Notes: a model not told the origin generated them from the sequence alone. DNA of 18,623 bases from a bacterium (GCA_029335935.2 JARJMV020000165.1:1-18623), one strand, 5' to 3'; positions 7,217-15,289 are shown, counted from the first letter of the stretch. A program made the numbers and translations.

Positions 7217-8047
7217 CGCCTGCTCCGCGACCGCGCGCATCGTGCTGATCGGTGCGGGCACGCCCGTCCAGCGCTCGAACGCCAGCGCGCCCTGATACAC
7301 CAGCATGCCCAGCCCATCGATGGTGGTCAGCCCGCGTGCCGACGCGCCTTGCAGGAAGCGCGTCTGCAACGGTCGATAGACCAAATCGCACGCCCACGCC
7401 GTATCGGGCAGCCGCTCCCACTCAATCGGGGGGCAGGAGTCGGTGTTGGGTGTCATGCCCAGCGCGGTGCAGTTCACCACGCCGTCCAGTTGGTTCAGTA
7501 GGGGCTTCAGCGCGTCGGGCGTCATGGCGAGAGGCGTCGCTGTGAACGCTCGCGCTAACTGCTGGGCGCGCTCGAGCGTACGATTGGCGACGATGAGTTG
7601 GCAGCGCTGTTGCAGGAGCGCGTAGGCGACGGCGCGCGCCGCGCCCCCTGCGCCTAAAATCAGCACGGTCTGCCCCGTCGGCTCTATCCCTCGCTCGTGC
7701 AGGGCGTGCAAGAACCCCGCCGCGTCGGTGTTGTCGCCCACCAGCTGCTCGCCGTCCCAAAACAGTGTGTTGACCGCGCCGACTTGTTGTGCGGCGTCGG
7801 TCAGCCCGTCAAGCAGGGGCATCACGGCTTGCTTGTGCGGGATGGTGAGGTTCAACCCGCGCAGGCGTAGCCCGCGCACGCCTGCAATCGCGTCGGGTAG
7901 CGCGCCAGGGGTCGTCTCGAACGCCAAGTAGACCCAGTTCAAGTCGAGGGCGCGGAACGCCGCGTTGTGCATCGCGGGCGAGAGCGAATGGCGCACAGGG
8001 TGACCCAGCACGCCCGTCACAATCGTCTCGGCGTCAATCGTCCACAC
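7205..8047 (-). CDS. aroE: Shikimate dehydrogenase
   Basis: Cytoplasmic enzyme of the shikimate pathway that reduces 3-dehydroshikimate to shikimate with NADPH. It has 280 residues, normal for AroE. Motifs in order are the substrate loop SLSPAMHNAAF (21-31), catalytic K72 in NLTIPHKQ, VNTLF (92-96), catalytic D108 in GDNTDAAGF, the Rossmann loop LGAGGAARAV (131-140) and the NADP-binding ANRT. The C-terminal YQGALAFERWTG is also typical. The start is GTG at 8047, preceded by GGAG with a 7-nt gap, and it overlaps the upstream HAD gene by 14 nt. Gene order glcF-HAD-aroE implies one transcript. The 3' end overlaps the convergent glycosyltransferase by 12 nt, and I see no terminator between them. 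Confidence 0.95.
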   Translation of the reverse strand: MWTIDAETIVTGVLGHPVRHSLSPAMHNAAFRALDLNWVYLAFETTPGALPDAIAGVRGLRLRGLNLTIPHKQAVMPLLDGLTDAAQQVGAVNTLFWDGEQLVGDNTDAAGFLHALHERGIEPTGQTVLILGAGGAARAVAYALLQQRCQLIVANRTLERAQQLARAFTATPLAMTPDALKPLLNQLDGVVNCTALGMTPNTDSCPPIEWERLPDTAWACDLVYRPLQTRFLQGASARGLTTIDGLGMLVYQGALAFERWTGVPAPISTMRAVAEQALGV

Positions 8048-8573
8048 GGTACGGCTCCAAGCGTTTCAGCAACCACAGCTCCACCAATCGGCTGCACTTC
8101 GTGCCGATGAACTCGCGCGAGTGCATCGGATGCACCCAGATGGTGTAGATTCCCAACCGATTGCCCCCCCAGATGTCGGTGAAGAGCTGGTCGCCCACAA
8201 TCGCGGCGTGTTGAGGCTCCACACCGAGCATTTCCAGCGCGCGGCGTAGCATAGCGCGACGCGGCTTCATCGGTCCGCGCGCATAGGGCACGCCCAGACG
8301 CTCGCTCAGCCAGCGGAGCCGATCCCTATTGCGCGTATTCGACACGAAACAGAGCTGGAACCCTGCGTCTTGCATCTGGCGTATCCACGCTTCGACTTCG
8401 GGGGGCACTTGACGGCTGCGCCACGGGGTGATGGTGTTATCTAAATCCATCAAGAGTGCGCGTATCCCGTGCGCGTGCAGATGTTCAGGCGTGAGTTCCG
8501 TGACGCTTTGAACATGCTCGTCGGGGCACCAGCGTTGCAGCCAACGCGGGGTCGCATCCTTCCGAAACCGCAT
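8034..8573 (-). CDS. YqeG-like HAD-superfamily phosphatase (subfamily IIIA)
   Basis: Small HAD hydrolase of 179 residues, the usual YqeG length. Catalytic motif I is DLDNT (D43 nucleophile, D45, T47), motif II is SNT (78-80), motif III is the Lys of MKPRR (K103), and motif IV is GDQLFTD (127-133). The tail GIYTIWVHPM is also typical of the family. Eukaryotic relatives (Gep4) are phosphatidylglycerophosphatases, so a lipid-phosphate role is possible. The bacterial substrate is generally unsettled and cannot be read here. YqeG commonly sits beside aroE in bacterial genomes, as it does in this window. The start at 8573 (MRFRKD) is chosen because upstream in-frame sequence belongs to the glcF coding region; it lies 8 nt after the glcF stop. 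Confidence 0.88.
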   Translation of the reverse strand: MRFRKDATPRWLQRWCPDEHVQSVTELTPEHLHAHGIRALLMDLDNTITPWRSRQVPPEVEAWIRQMQDAGFQLCFVSNTRNRDRLRWLSERLGVPYARGPMKPRRAMLRRALEMLGVEPQHAAIVGDQLFTDIWGGNRLGIYTIWVHPMHSREFIGTKCSRLVELWLLKRLEPYRVDD

Positions 8574-8581
8574 GCTAACTA

Positions 8582-9808
8582 TTATGGCATAGCATCGTAG
8601 GCTTTTGCCAGAATCTCCATCGGGTGCAGCACCTCGATGGGCAATCCTGCCTCTTCCAAGCCTTGTTTGAGCCAGAGGGTGCAGCCGGGGTTCGCGCTGG
8701 CGACAATCGTCGCGCCTGTCGCCTTGATGTGGGCGATTTTGCGGTGCAGCGCGTCGCGCGCCCGTTCGGGCTGCATCATGTTGTAGATGCCTGCTGAGCC
8801 GCAGCACATATCTGCGCCCTCCATCTCCACCAGTTTGAGGTTCGGGAGTTGCTGCAGCAGGACGCGCGGCTGATTTCGGATGCCCTGTGCGTGCGCCAAG
8901 TGGCAGGCGTCGTGGTGGGTGATGCACAGCGTGTCGTCGCGTGGGGGCGGCGGCAGCACGGCGTCGGCTAACAGCTCGTGCACATCGCGCACGCGCGCGC
9001 TGAACGCCTGCGCCGCCGCCTGGTCGGGCGTATCTGCGAACAGTTGTCCGTACTCTTTCATGGTGGAGCCGCAGCCTGCGGCGTTCACGGCGATATAGTC
9101 CACTGTGTGAAATGCTCGCAACAGCCGACGCGCGTTCCGTTGCGCCTGTCGCGGGTAGCCGTTATGCACCCAGAGCGCGCCGCAGCAGCCCTGATTCGTG
9201 GGGATATGCACCTCGTAGCCGGCGAGGGTCAGCATGCCGATTGTGGCGCGGTGTACCCGCCCGAACAGCGTCTGCATCGCGCATCCGAGCAGCAGCCCCA
9301 CGCGCGCGCGCCGCTCGCCCTGCGCTGGGTAGACCGCGCGCGTCGGTCGCCAGGGGCGTCGGGGCGCATCGGGCAGGCGCACTGCCGACTCGCGTGCGCC
9401 CAACAGGTTCGCCATCCAGCGCGGCGCACGGCGCAGCCCCAGCGCGCGCGCCATGTGGAGCATCCAGCGTAAGCGCGTCGGGTTCGTGAAACTGCCTATC
9501 GCCTGCCCTCGAACCCAGCGTTGGAACGGCGTGCGGGCTTGCTGGTTCACCGTCGCGCGCGCCGCCTCAATTAAGCGCGCATAGGGCACGCCCGATGGAC
9601 ACGCCGTCTGACATCCCAAACAGCCCATGCAGGTATCGATATGTCGCGCCGCCTGCGCCCAATCGATGCGACCCTCATGCGCCTGACGCATCAAGTAAAT
9701 CCTGCCGCGCGGCGACTCCGCTTCCTGACCCGTCGCCACATAGGTCGGACACGCCTGCAAACACAAGCCACAGTGGATACACTTCTGAAGGTCGCGCTGG
9801 TTGAGCAT
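8582..9808 (-). CDS. glcF: Glycolate oxidase iron-sulfur subunit
   Basis: Fe-S electron-transfer subunit of the glycolate oxidase/(D)-2-hydroxyacid dehydrogenase type. Its 408 residues match GlcF. Two 4Fe-4S ferredoxin motifs lie at C10-C13-C16-C20 (CIHCGLCLQACP) and C60-C63-C66-C70 (CMGCLGCQTACP). Two CCG domains follow, marked by GCCGALW (207-213) and MCCGSAG (334-340). These CCG domains are shared with heterodisulfide reductase subunit B and lactate-oxidation LutA. The flavin partners GlcD and GlcE are not in the window, so the redox partner is unknown and a different hydroxyacid is possible. It leads a three-gene operon with the HAD gene and aroE. The start ATG is only 8 nt from a TATACT -10 box and has no ribosome site, so the mRNA is probably leaderless. 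Confidence 0.9.
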   Translation of the reverse strand: MLNQRDLQKCIHCGLCLQACPTYVATGQEAESPRGRIYLMRQAHEGRIDWAQAARHIDTCMGCLGCQTACPSGVPYARLIEAARATVNQQARTPFQRWVRGQAIGSFTNPTRLRWMLHMARALGLRRAPRWMANLLGARESAVRLPDAPRRPWRPTRAVYPAQGERRARVGLLLGCAMQTLFGRVHRATIGMLTLAGYEVHIPTNQGCCGALWVHNGYPRQAQRNARRLLRAFHTVDYIAVNAAGCGSTMKEYGQLFADTPDQAAAQAFSARVRDVHELLADAVLPPPPRDDTLCITHHDACHLAHAQGIRNQPRVLLQQLPNLKLVEMEGADMCCGSAGIYNMMQPERARDALHRKIAHIKATGATIVASANPGCTLWLKQGLEEAGLPIEVLHPMEILAKAYDAMP

Positions 9809-9816
9809 CGCCGCAT

Positions 9817-9822
9817 AGTATA
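9817..9822 (-). promoter_or_regulatory. -10 box for the glcF operon (leaderless)
   Basis: TATACT on the minus strand, preceded by GG, lies 8 nt before the glcF ATG at 9808. RNA should begin on or within about 2 nt of the start codon. The expected -35 zone (about 9840-9845) has no good match and overlaps the opposing -10 box. Confidence 0.55.
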
Positions 9823-9843
9823 CCGTGTTGAAACCGACTCAGG

Positions 9844-9849
9844 TACAAT
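9844..9849 (+). promoter_or_regulatory. -10 box for mtaB (leaderless)
   Basis: TACAAT preceded by GG lies 9 nt before the mtaB ATG at 9859, again implying a leaderless or near-leaderless mRNA. No ribosome site is present between the box and the start. The -35 zone (about 9821-9826) overlaps the glcF -10 box. Confidence 0.5.
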
Positions 9850-9858
9850 TGACCCGCT

Positions 9859-11151
9859 ATGCCTACCGCTGCGTTCACAACTTTGGGTTGTAAGGTCAAT
9901 CAGTATGAGACGCAGAAAATCTTAGAGAGTTTCGAAGCGCAGGGGTTCGAGATAGTGCCGTTCGAGTCGCCTGCGGATGTGTATGTGATTAACACCTGTT
10001 CGGTGACTCAGTCGGCGGAGTCGAAGTCGCGCCAGACGGTGCGTCGCGCGGCGCGTCAGAACCCCAACGCGGTGGTCGTGATGACGGGCTGCTACGCGCA
10101 GTTTACTCTCCGTCGGGGCGAGACGCTCGCGGAAGCGCACCTGACAGTGCCCAACCCCGACAAACTGCGCACAGTGGAGTACCTGCTGGAGCATTTTCCG
10201 CACTTCAAGGCGCAGCTGGCGCAGGCGGCGCGCCAAAGCGAGACGCCGCTCCGCCGACGCACCCGCGCCGTGCTGAAAATCCAAGACGGCTGTAATGTCT
10301 ATTGCAGCTTCTGCTCCATCCCCTACACGCGCCCTGTGATGCGCAGCACGCCCTACCAAGAGGTCCTGGCGGAGGCGCGCGCGCTGGTGCAGGACGGCTA
10401 CCGCGAAATCGTGCTGACGGGCGTGCTGATTGGCGACTACGGACCCCAAACGGGCAGCGGCGGACCCGATTTGGTGCAGCTGTGCGCTATGCTCAGCGCC
10501 ATCGACGGGCTGGAACGCATTCGCATCAGCTCCATCGAGCCGACGCTGATTACCGACGCGCTGATTGACCTGATCGCGCAGAACCCCAAGATGTGCCCGC
10601 AGCTCCACATCCCGCTCCAAAGCGGCGATACAGGCGTCCTGCGCGCGATGAACCGCCCCTACGACCAAGCGTTCTACTTAGACTTGATTCGTCAGCTGCG
10701 CGCGCGCATCCCCGATTGTGGCGTCAGCACCGATATTATGGTGGGCTTCCCCAGCGAAGACGAGGCGGCGTTTGAGAACACCTGCGCGGTGGTGGAGCAG
10801 GCGGAGTTCTGTCGGGCGCACCTGTTCCGCTACTCGCCGCGCCCCGACACCCCTGCCGAGTCGATGCCCGACCAAGTGCCCGACGCCGTGAAAGCCGAGC
10901 GGATGCAACGCCTGCAGCAGGTCTGCAAAGCGGCGGCGCGACGCTACGCTACGCGCTTTATCGGGCGCACCGAGCGCGTGCTGGTGGAGACCCGTTCCAA
11001 GCTCTCTGGGCTGATGACGGGTACCAGCGACCACTACTTGCAGGTCGAGTTCGCCGCCTCGCCCACTCTGATAGGGCGGCTGGTGCAGGTGCGCATCACC
11101 GACCTCGCCGCCGACGGCGTGCTGGGCGAACTGGTGGAGTGGTCGGTGTAG
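9859..11151 (+). CDS. mtaB: tRNA t6A37 methylthiotransferase MtaB
   Basis: Radical-SAM enzyme that adds a methylthio group to N6-threonylcarbamoyl-adenosine at position 37 of tRNAs reading ANN codons. It has 430 residues. The UPF0004 domain cysteines are C11 (TLGCKVNQYET), C47 (NTCSVT) and C78 (TGCYAQ). They bind the auxiliary cluster that donates sulfur. The radical-SAM cluster is C145-C149-C152 in GCNVYCSFCSIPYTRP. The C-terminal region (about 365-430) fits a TRAM RNA-binding domain. TLGCKVNQYET at the N-terminus favours MtaB over MiaB or RimO, which usually show other residues around the first Cys. It is transcribed alone and ends 23 nt from the convergent aldehyde dehydrogenase. Confidence 0.92.
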   Translation: MPTAAFTTLGCKVNQYETQKILESFEAQGFEIVPFESPADVYVINTCSVTQSAESKSRQTVRRAARQNPNAVVVMTGCYAQFTLRRGETLAEAHLTVPNPDKLRTVEYLLEHFPHFKAQLAQAARQSETPLRRRTRAVLKIQDGCNVYCSFCSIPYTRPVMRSTPYQEVLAEARALVQDGYREIVLTGVLIGDYGPQTGSGGPDLVQLCAMLSAIDGLERIRISSIEPTLITDALIDLIAQNPKMCPQLHIPLQSGDTGVLRAMNRPYDQAFYLDLIRQLRARIPDCGVSTDIMVGFPSEDEAAFENTCAVVEQAEFCRAHLFRYSPRPDTPAESMPDQVPDAVKAERMQRLQQVCKAAARRYATRFIGRTERVLVETRSKLSGLMTGTSDHYLQVEFAASPTLIGRLVQVRITDLAADGVLGELVEWSV

Positions 11152-11157
11152 CGCCCC

Positions 11158-11182
11158 TGCGCTCAGCCGATGACTCAGCGCA
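11158..11182. terminator. Weak hairpin between mtaB and aldehyde dehydrogenase
   Basis: TGCGCT and AGCGCA form a 6-bp stem with a 13-nt loop between the two convergent stops, running 8 nt into the dehydrogenase end. There is no T-run on either strand, so terminator function is uncertain. Confidence 0.2.
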
Positions 11183-12674
11183 CTTTCGCGCTCAAGCCCT
11201 GCGCCATCTTGATTTCGGTCGCGTGGTTCACCGTGAAGGCGACCTTGTGGGTCACGGCGTCGAACAGGGCGGAGGCGCTGGGATGCCCGTTGCCGCTGCC
11301 CTTGACGCCGCCGAACGGCAGATGCACCTCCGCGCCGATGCTCGGCAGGTTCACATAGCCCACACCAAACTCACAGTTGTCGCGCACATAGCGCCACTTG
11401 CGATAGTCCTCCGTGATTACCGCCATCGCCAAGCCGTACTTGGTGTCGTTGTAGACATGGATTGCCTCGTCGAGGTCGCTCACGGGGATAATCGCCACAT
11501 GGGGGCTGAACGCCTCCTCTTTGAGCGCGAAGCTGTCCGCGCGGTGGCGCATGCGGTACACAAACGGCGTCACGAAGTGCCCATGCTGATACTCGCCCTC
11601 GTCGAGCCGACCGCCTGACAGCAGCACCTCCGCCCCTTCCTCAATCGCCTTCTGATTGTGATAGAAGTACTTTTCTATGCCTTGCTCGTTGATGAGCGGC
11701 CCCATGAAGGTATCCTCGTGCAAGCCGTTGCCGATTTTAATCTGTTTCGCCAGCTCCACGAACCGCTCGGTGAACTGCGGTTCGATCTTTTCGTGGATGA
11801 TAATGCGGTTCGAGGAGACGCATCGCTGTCCGCTGGTCTTGAACGCGGAGAGGATGGCGGCGTTTAGCGCGATATCGAGGTTCGCGTCATCGAGCACAAT
11901 CACGGCGTTCTTGCCGCCCATCTCCACGGCGGCGAACTTGTGTTGCTTGGCGCATTCCTCGATGATATAGCGTCCGACGGCGTAGGAGCCTGTGAAGACC
12001 ACCACATCCACCTCTGGGTGATGCACCAACGGGTCGCCTGCATCCTCGCCAGGACCGTGAATCACATTAAACACGCCTGGTGGGAAGCCTGCTTCCACGA
12101 ACAGCTCTGCCAGTTTGTGTCCGCAGATGGGGGTGTCTTCCGAGGGTTTGAACACGACGGTGTTGCCCTCCAGCAGGCTGGGCAGCACGGTCCACAGCGG
12201 GATGGCGATGGGGAAGTTCCACGGGGTGATGCACGCCACGACGCCTTTCGGCTTGCGCAGGATGTAGGCGTCCTTCTCGGCAATCTCGCTGTCGATAATC
12301 TCGCCGTGGGGCATTCGCGCCATGCCTGCGACATACTGCGTCATGTGCAACGCTTCCACCACATCGGCGCGCCCTTCGTTGATGGGCTTGCCGCACTCGC
12401 GCGTGACCAGTTCCGAGAGCGCGTTCAGGTCGCGCTTGATCAGTTGCGCCAAGTTATCAATCAGTTCGCCGCGCTTGACACGCGACATGCTGCGCCAAGT
12501 GGGATAGGCTTCGCGGGCAGCGCGCACTGCGGCGTCTACATCGCTGGCGTTGGAACACGGGGCTGTGCCAATCACTTCGCGCGTGTCGGCGGGGTTGAGA
12601 CTCTCAAATCGCTTGGTCGAGGCGGACTCCTGCCACCGTCCGCGCACCAGGTTCATCGCTTGTACCTGTTTCAT
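11175..12674 (-). CDS. NAD(P)-dependent aldehyde dehydrogenase
   Basis: Cytoplasmic enzyme of the ALDH superfamily oxidising an aldehyde to a carboxylate. It has 499 residues, normal for the family. Visible residues are N153 in TPWNFPIAIP (oxyanion hole), K176 in VVFKPSE (cofactor), the FTGS turn (228-231), the general base E251 in VEMGGKN and the nucleophile C285 in TSGQRC. The C-terminal GVKGSGNGHPS is also typical. The sequence is most like the ketoglutarate-semialdehyde/succinate-semialdehyde type, but the substrate is not determined. Two adjacent in-frame ATGs exist (12677 and 12674). AGGAGG at 12687-12682 is 4 nt from the first and 7 nt from the second, so the second is preferred. It appears monocistronic. 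Confidence 0.9.
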   Translation of the reverse strand: MKQVQAMNLVRGRWQESASTKRFESLNPADTREVIGTAPCSNASDVDAAVRAAREAYPTWRSMSRVKRGELIDNLAQLIKRDLNALSELVTRECGKPINEGRADVVEALHMTQYVAGMARMPHGEIIDSEIAEKDAYILRKPKGVVACITPWNFPIAIPLWTVLPSLLEGNTVVFKPSEDTPICGHKLAELFVEAGFPPGVFNVIHGPGEDAGDPLVHHPEVDVVVFTGSYAVGRYIIEECAKQHKFAAVEMGGKNAVIVLDDANLDIALNAAILSAFKTSGQRCVSSNRIIIHEKIEPQFTERFVELAKQIKIGNGLHEDTFMGPLINEQGIEKYFYHNQKAIEEGAEVLLSGGRLDEGEYQHGHFVTPFVYRMRHRADSFALKEEAFSPHVAIIPVSDLDEAIHVYNDTKYGLAMAVITEDYRKWRYVRDNCEFGVGYVNLPSIGAEVHLPFGGVKGSGNGHPSASALFDAVTHKVAFTVNHATEIKMAQGLSAKVR

Positions 12675-12717
12675 CATACTCCCTCCTAACTATTAGACTC
12701 GGCATCGAGCCATGCAG

Positions 12718-12738
12718 ATTCTACCTGACGCGCGCGTC
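12718..12738 (-). promoter_or_regulatory. Possible promoter and operator of the aldehyde dehydrogenase gene
   Basis: On the minus strand TAGAAT (12723-12718), preceded by GG, could be a -10 box. It would give a leader of about 35 nt before the AGGAGG ribosome site. Just upstream, in the expected spacer, lies the perfect 12-bp palindrome GACGCGCGCGTC (12727-12738), a candidate operator. No good -35 is seen. The rest of 12690-12811 shows no gene. Confidence 0.3.
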
Positions 12739-12811
12739 GAGTCGGCGTCTGTACCGACGCATCGCGCTTACACACGGGTCTCCAAATTGCTCGAACAATC
12801 CTCTACATCTC

Positions 12812-12841
12812 TTGACATGCATACAACCGTTGGGGTATTAT
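12812..12841 (+). promoter_or_regulatory. Promoter of tRNA-Glu
   Basis: A perfect -35 TTGACA (12812-12817), an 18-bp spacer and a -10 TATTAT (12836-12841) preceded by GGGG lie just before the tRNA. Transcription should start near 12848, about 7 nt before the mature 5' end. Confidence 0.75.
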
Positions 12842-12854
12842 TACAGCGCCCAGT

Positions 12855-12931
12855 GGCCCCATGGTCTAGTGGTCTAGGACGCCAGGTTTTCATCCTGGAG
12901 GACGGGGGTTCGAATCCCCCTGGGGTCACCA
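12855..12931 (+). tRNA. tRNA-Glu (anticodon TTC)
   Basis: The cloverleaf folds fully. The acceptor stem pairs GGCCCCA with TGGGGTC, including one G-T pair at the second position. The anticodon stem CCAGG/CCTGG encloses loop TTTTCAT with anticodon TTC (12889-12891), and the T stem GGGGG/CCCCC encloses TTCGAAT. The D arm contains GTCTAGTGGTCTAGGAC, typical of glutamate tRNAs. CCA is encoded (12929-12931). It is a single tRNA, not part of a cluster in this window. Confidence 0.96.
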
Positions 12932-13013
12932 GTCCCCTATTCAGAGATTCCGACGCAGACCGATGGTAGTGCGTTCCGTGTCGCCCTGTATGCCATTATG
13001 GGGCTACCAAACT

Positions 13014-13087
13014 GAGATTCCTTGCCTGCGGCTCGGAATGACAGTTTTTGCGCGATTCTTGTCATGCCGAGCGCAGCGAGGCGTCTC
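13014..13087. repeat. Imperfect inverted repeat (dispersed-repeat type)
   Basis: The left arm 13014-13043 (ends CTCGGAATGACA) and right arm 13060-13087 (starts TGTCATGCCGAGCGCAGC) are inverted, imperfect copies about 28-30 nt long separated by 16 nt. The core TGTCATNCCGAG and the GCGCAGCGAGGCGTCTC end resemble a short palindromic element scattered through many bacterial genomes. Apart from this element, the stretch 12932-13198 between the tRNA and the pyrophosphatase contains nothing I can assign. A short open frame across it reads the repeat and is not a gene. Confidence 0.6.
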
Positions 13088-13207
13088 CAGCGCTGATTGG
13101 TTTGGGCAAGCCCGTGAGCGTCTCCACTGCCGTAAGGGATTTATTCGGGCGCGTTCACATTCGAGGGACTCAATAGGTCGGCAATCTGCTTTGGGGGCGT
13201 GAGCGGG

Positions 13208-13240
13208 TATACTCTCGGCGCGTTGGAGGCGTCACCAACG
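13208..13240 (+). promoter_or_regulatory. -10 box and leader hairpin of the pyrophosphatase gene
   Basis: TATACT (13208-13213), preceded by GGG, should start RNA near 13220. The first bases of that RNA form CGTTGG/CCAACG (13221-13226 with 13235-13240, 8-nt loop), a 5'-terminal hairpin just ahead of the AAGGAGGAGG ribosome site. Such a hairpin may stabilise the message. The -35 is poor. Confidence 0.45.
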
Positions 13241-13255
13241 AAGGAGGAGGCAACT

Positions 13256-15253
13256 ATGGAGGGTTTACAGCAGATAGTTCCTATCGCCGCGCCCATACTT
13301 GGTGGGGCGGGTATTTTATTAGCAGGATTGAACTACTGGATAGTCACCCGTCGTCCCGATGGCAACGAGACGATGCGCACCTACGCGCAAGCCATTCACG
13401 ACGGCGCGATGACCTTCCTTAAGCGAGAATATATAGCCATCACACTGTTTGCGATTGTGCTGTTCGCGGCGCTGACTTTTGCGTTCTATCAGACGGCGCC
13501 GTGGATTGGCGGCGCGTATCTGTTCGGCGCGTTCAGCTCGATGCTGGCAGGCTTTATCGGGATGAAGGCGTCGACGCGCAGCGGCGTGCGTTCGACGGAG
13601 GCGGCGCGCGTGGGAGGTATGGGCGAGGCGTTGGTGGTGGCGTTCACGGGCGGCTCGGTGATGGGGCTGGCGGTCGCTGCGCTCGGCTTGCTGGGCGTGG
13701 GGCTAATCGTGTTGCTGGGGCAAGCCGACATAAAGACGCTGGCGCAGTACCTCACGGGCTACTCGATGGGCGCATCGTCGGTCGCGCTGTTCGCTCGCGT
13801 GGGCGGCGGGATTTACACCAAAGCCGCCGATGTCGGGGCAGACCTCGTGGGCAAGGTAGAGGCAGGCATCCCCGAAGACGACCCACGCAACCCCGCCGTG
13901 CTTGCCGATAATGTGGGCGATAATGTGGGCGACACGGCAGGCATGGGCGCCGACCTGTTCGAAAGCTATGTCGGCTCCGTCATCGCCGCCGCCGTGATTG
14001 CTGTGACTTTTTACTCGGACAATCCACTGCCGTATATCATCTTGCCTTTGGCGTTGATCGCGTTCGGGCTGATTGCGTCGGTGTTGGGCGTGTTCTCAAT
14101 ACGGGTATTTCAGGGCGTCGATCCGCAACTTGCCCTGAACGGCTCTACAGTGGTCGCCATCTTGCTGTTTCTGGCGGGCGCAGCGTTCATCATCAACGCG
14201 ATGGTGGGCAACCTCGCGCCGTATTGGGCGGTGCTGGCGGGCTTGTTCGCGGGCGTGTTCATCGGCGCGGTCAGCCAGTACTACACCAGCGGTCCCCCGA
14301 TACGCGAGATTGCGAAATCGTCGCGCTTCGGCGTCGCACCCAACATCCTGTCGGGCGTTGGAATTGGCTATCTAAGCACGGTGCTGCCCTTGTTGGGCAT
14401 CGCGGCGGCGATTTGGGTCGCCTTCGCCACGAACGGCTTGTACGGCATCGCGCTGGCAGGCGTTGGAATGCTCGCCACGATTGGGATTGTGATGAGCACC
14501 GACAGCTACGGACCCATTGCCGATAACGCGGGCGGCATCGCTGAGGTGGCGGGCTTCGGCGAGAGCGTGCGCAAAATCACCGACAAACTCGACTCGCTGG
14601 GCAACACCACCGCAGCGATTGGCAAGGGCTTCGCGATTGGCAGCGCCGCGCTCACGGCCCTCGCGCTCTTCGCCGCATACCAAAGCCAAACAGGACTGCG
14701 AGCCATCAACTTGGTGAACCCACAGACGCTGATTGGGATGCTGGTCGGGATTGCGATGCCGAGCCTGTTCGCGGCGCTGACGCTCAAAGCCGTGAGCCGC
14801 GCCTCCGACCAGATGGTGGAAGAGGTGCGCCGTCAGTTCCGCGAGCTGGGACTGCTGGAAGGTAAGGGCAAACCCGACTACAACCGCTGTATCGATATCG
14901 TCACCAGCGCCTCGCTACGCGAGATGATTTTGCCAGGCGCGATTGCCGTGATTGCGCCGTTAGCGGTGGGCTTCGCGTTGGGCGCGGAGGCGTTGGGTGG
15001 GTTCCTGGCAGGCGCGCTCGGCATGGGCGTCGTCACTGGCTTGATGATGGCGAACGCAGGCGGCGCATGGGACAACGCCAAAAAGTATATCGAGGAAGGA
15101 CACGAGGGCGGTAAGGGCAGCGATGTGCACAAAGCCGCCGTCGTGGGCGACACTGTCGGCGACCCGTTCAAAGATACCACTGGACCCAGCATGAACATCC
15201 TCATTAAATTGATGAGCATCGTCGCGCTGGTGTTCGCGCCGTTGTTCCGATAA
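13256..15253 (+). CDS. hppA: K+-dependent membrane-bound pyrophosphatase (probably Na+-pumping)
   Basis: Integral membrane enzyme that couples pyrophosphate hydrolysis to ion export. It has 665 residues and about 16 hydrophobic segments. The substrate loops are visible: [11 protein letters not shown] (192-202), [22 protein letters not shown] (205-226) and the C-terminal [10 protein letters not shown] and [11 protein letters not shown] regions. [10 protein letters not shown] has Ala (A453) and Gly (G456) where K+-independent enzymes have Lys and Thr, so K+ dependence is predicted. In [10 protein letters not shown] the Glu (E236) sits in the position found in Na+-PPases such as Thermotoga's, not one turn later as in plant H+-PPases. 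That points to Na+ or dual Na+/H+ transport (inference). The start ATG at 13256 follows AAGGAGGAGG by 5 nt; an in-frame GTG at 13199 lies upstream of the -10 box and is rejected. Confidence 0.95.
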   Translation: MEGLQQIVPIAAPILGGAGILLAGLNYWIVTRRPDGNETMRTYAQAIHDGAMTFLKREYIAITLFAIVLFAALTFAFYQTAPWIGGAYLFGAFSSMLAGFIGMKASTRSGVRSTEAARVGGMGEALVVAFTGGSVMGLAVAALGLLGVGLIVLLGQADIKTLAQYLTGYSMGASSVALFARVGGGIYTKAADVGADLVGKVEAGIPEDDPRNPAVLADNVGDNVGDTAGMGADLFESYVGSVIAAAVIAVTFYSDNPLPYIILPLALIAFGLIASVLGVFSIRVFQGVDPQLALNGSTVVAILLFLAGAAFIINAMVGNLAPYWAVLAGLFAGVFIGAVSQYYTSGPPIREIAKSSRFGVAPNILSGVGIGYLSTVLPLLGIAAAIWVAFATNGLYGIALAGVGMLATIGIVMSTDSYGPIADNAGGIAEVAGFGESVRKITDKLDSLGNTTAAIGKGFAIGSAALTALALFAAYQSQTGLRAINLVNPQTLIGMLVGIAMPSLFAALTLKAVSRASDQMVEEVRRQFRELGLLEGKGKPDYNRCIDIVTSASLREMILPGAIAVIAPLAVGFALGAEALGGFLAGALGMGVVTGLMMANAGGAWDNAKKYIEEGHEGGKGSDVHKAAVVGDTVGDPFKDTTGPSMNILIKLMSIVALVFAPLFR

Positions 15254-15275
15254 GCGCGAGTTTCGCGCGGGGGGG

Positions 15276-15281
15276 TATAAT
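15276..15281 (+). promoter_or_regulatory. -10 box of the metal ATPase gene (leaderless)
   Basis: A perfect TATAAT, preceded by a run of seven G, lies 22 nt after the pyrophosphatase stop and 8 nt before the ATPase ATG. There is no ribosome site, so a leaderless mRNA is predicted. No clear -35 is present. Confidence 0.6.
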
Positions 15282-15289
15282 CCCTGTAG

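Noticed and set aside
8574..8927. N-terminal extension of the HAD phosphatase
   Set aside because: The extension is out-of-frame reading of the glcF coding region; DLDNT and family length fit the start at 8573.
12963..13202. 79-codon open frame between tRNA-Glu and the pyrophosphatase gene
   Set aside because: It reads straight through the inverted repeat (PCLRLGM...CRAQRGVSS is repeat translation), has no ribosome site and runs over the hppA promoter.
13199..13255. GTG start 19 codons upstream for the pyrophosphatase
   Set aside because: It lies upstream of the -10 box and would be outside the transcript; the ATG at 13256 has AAGGAGGAGG at ideal spacing.
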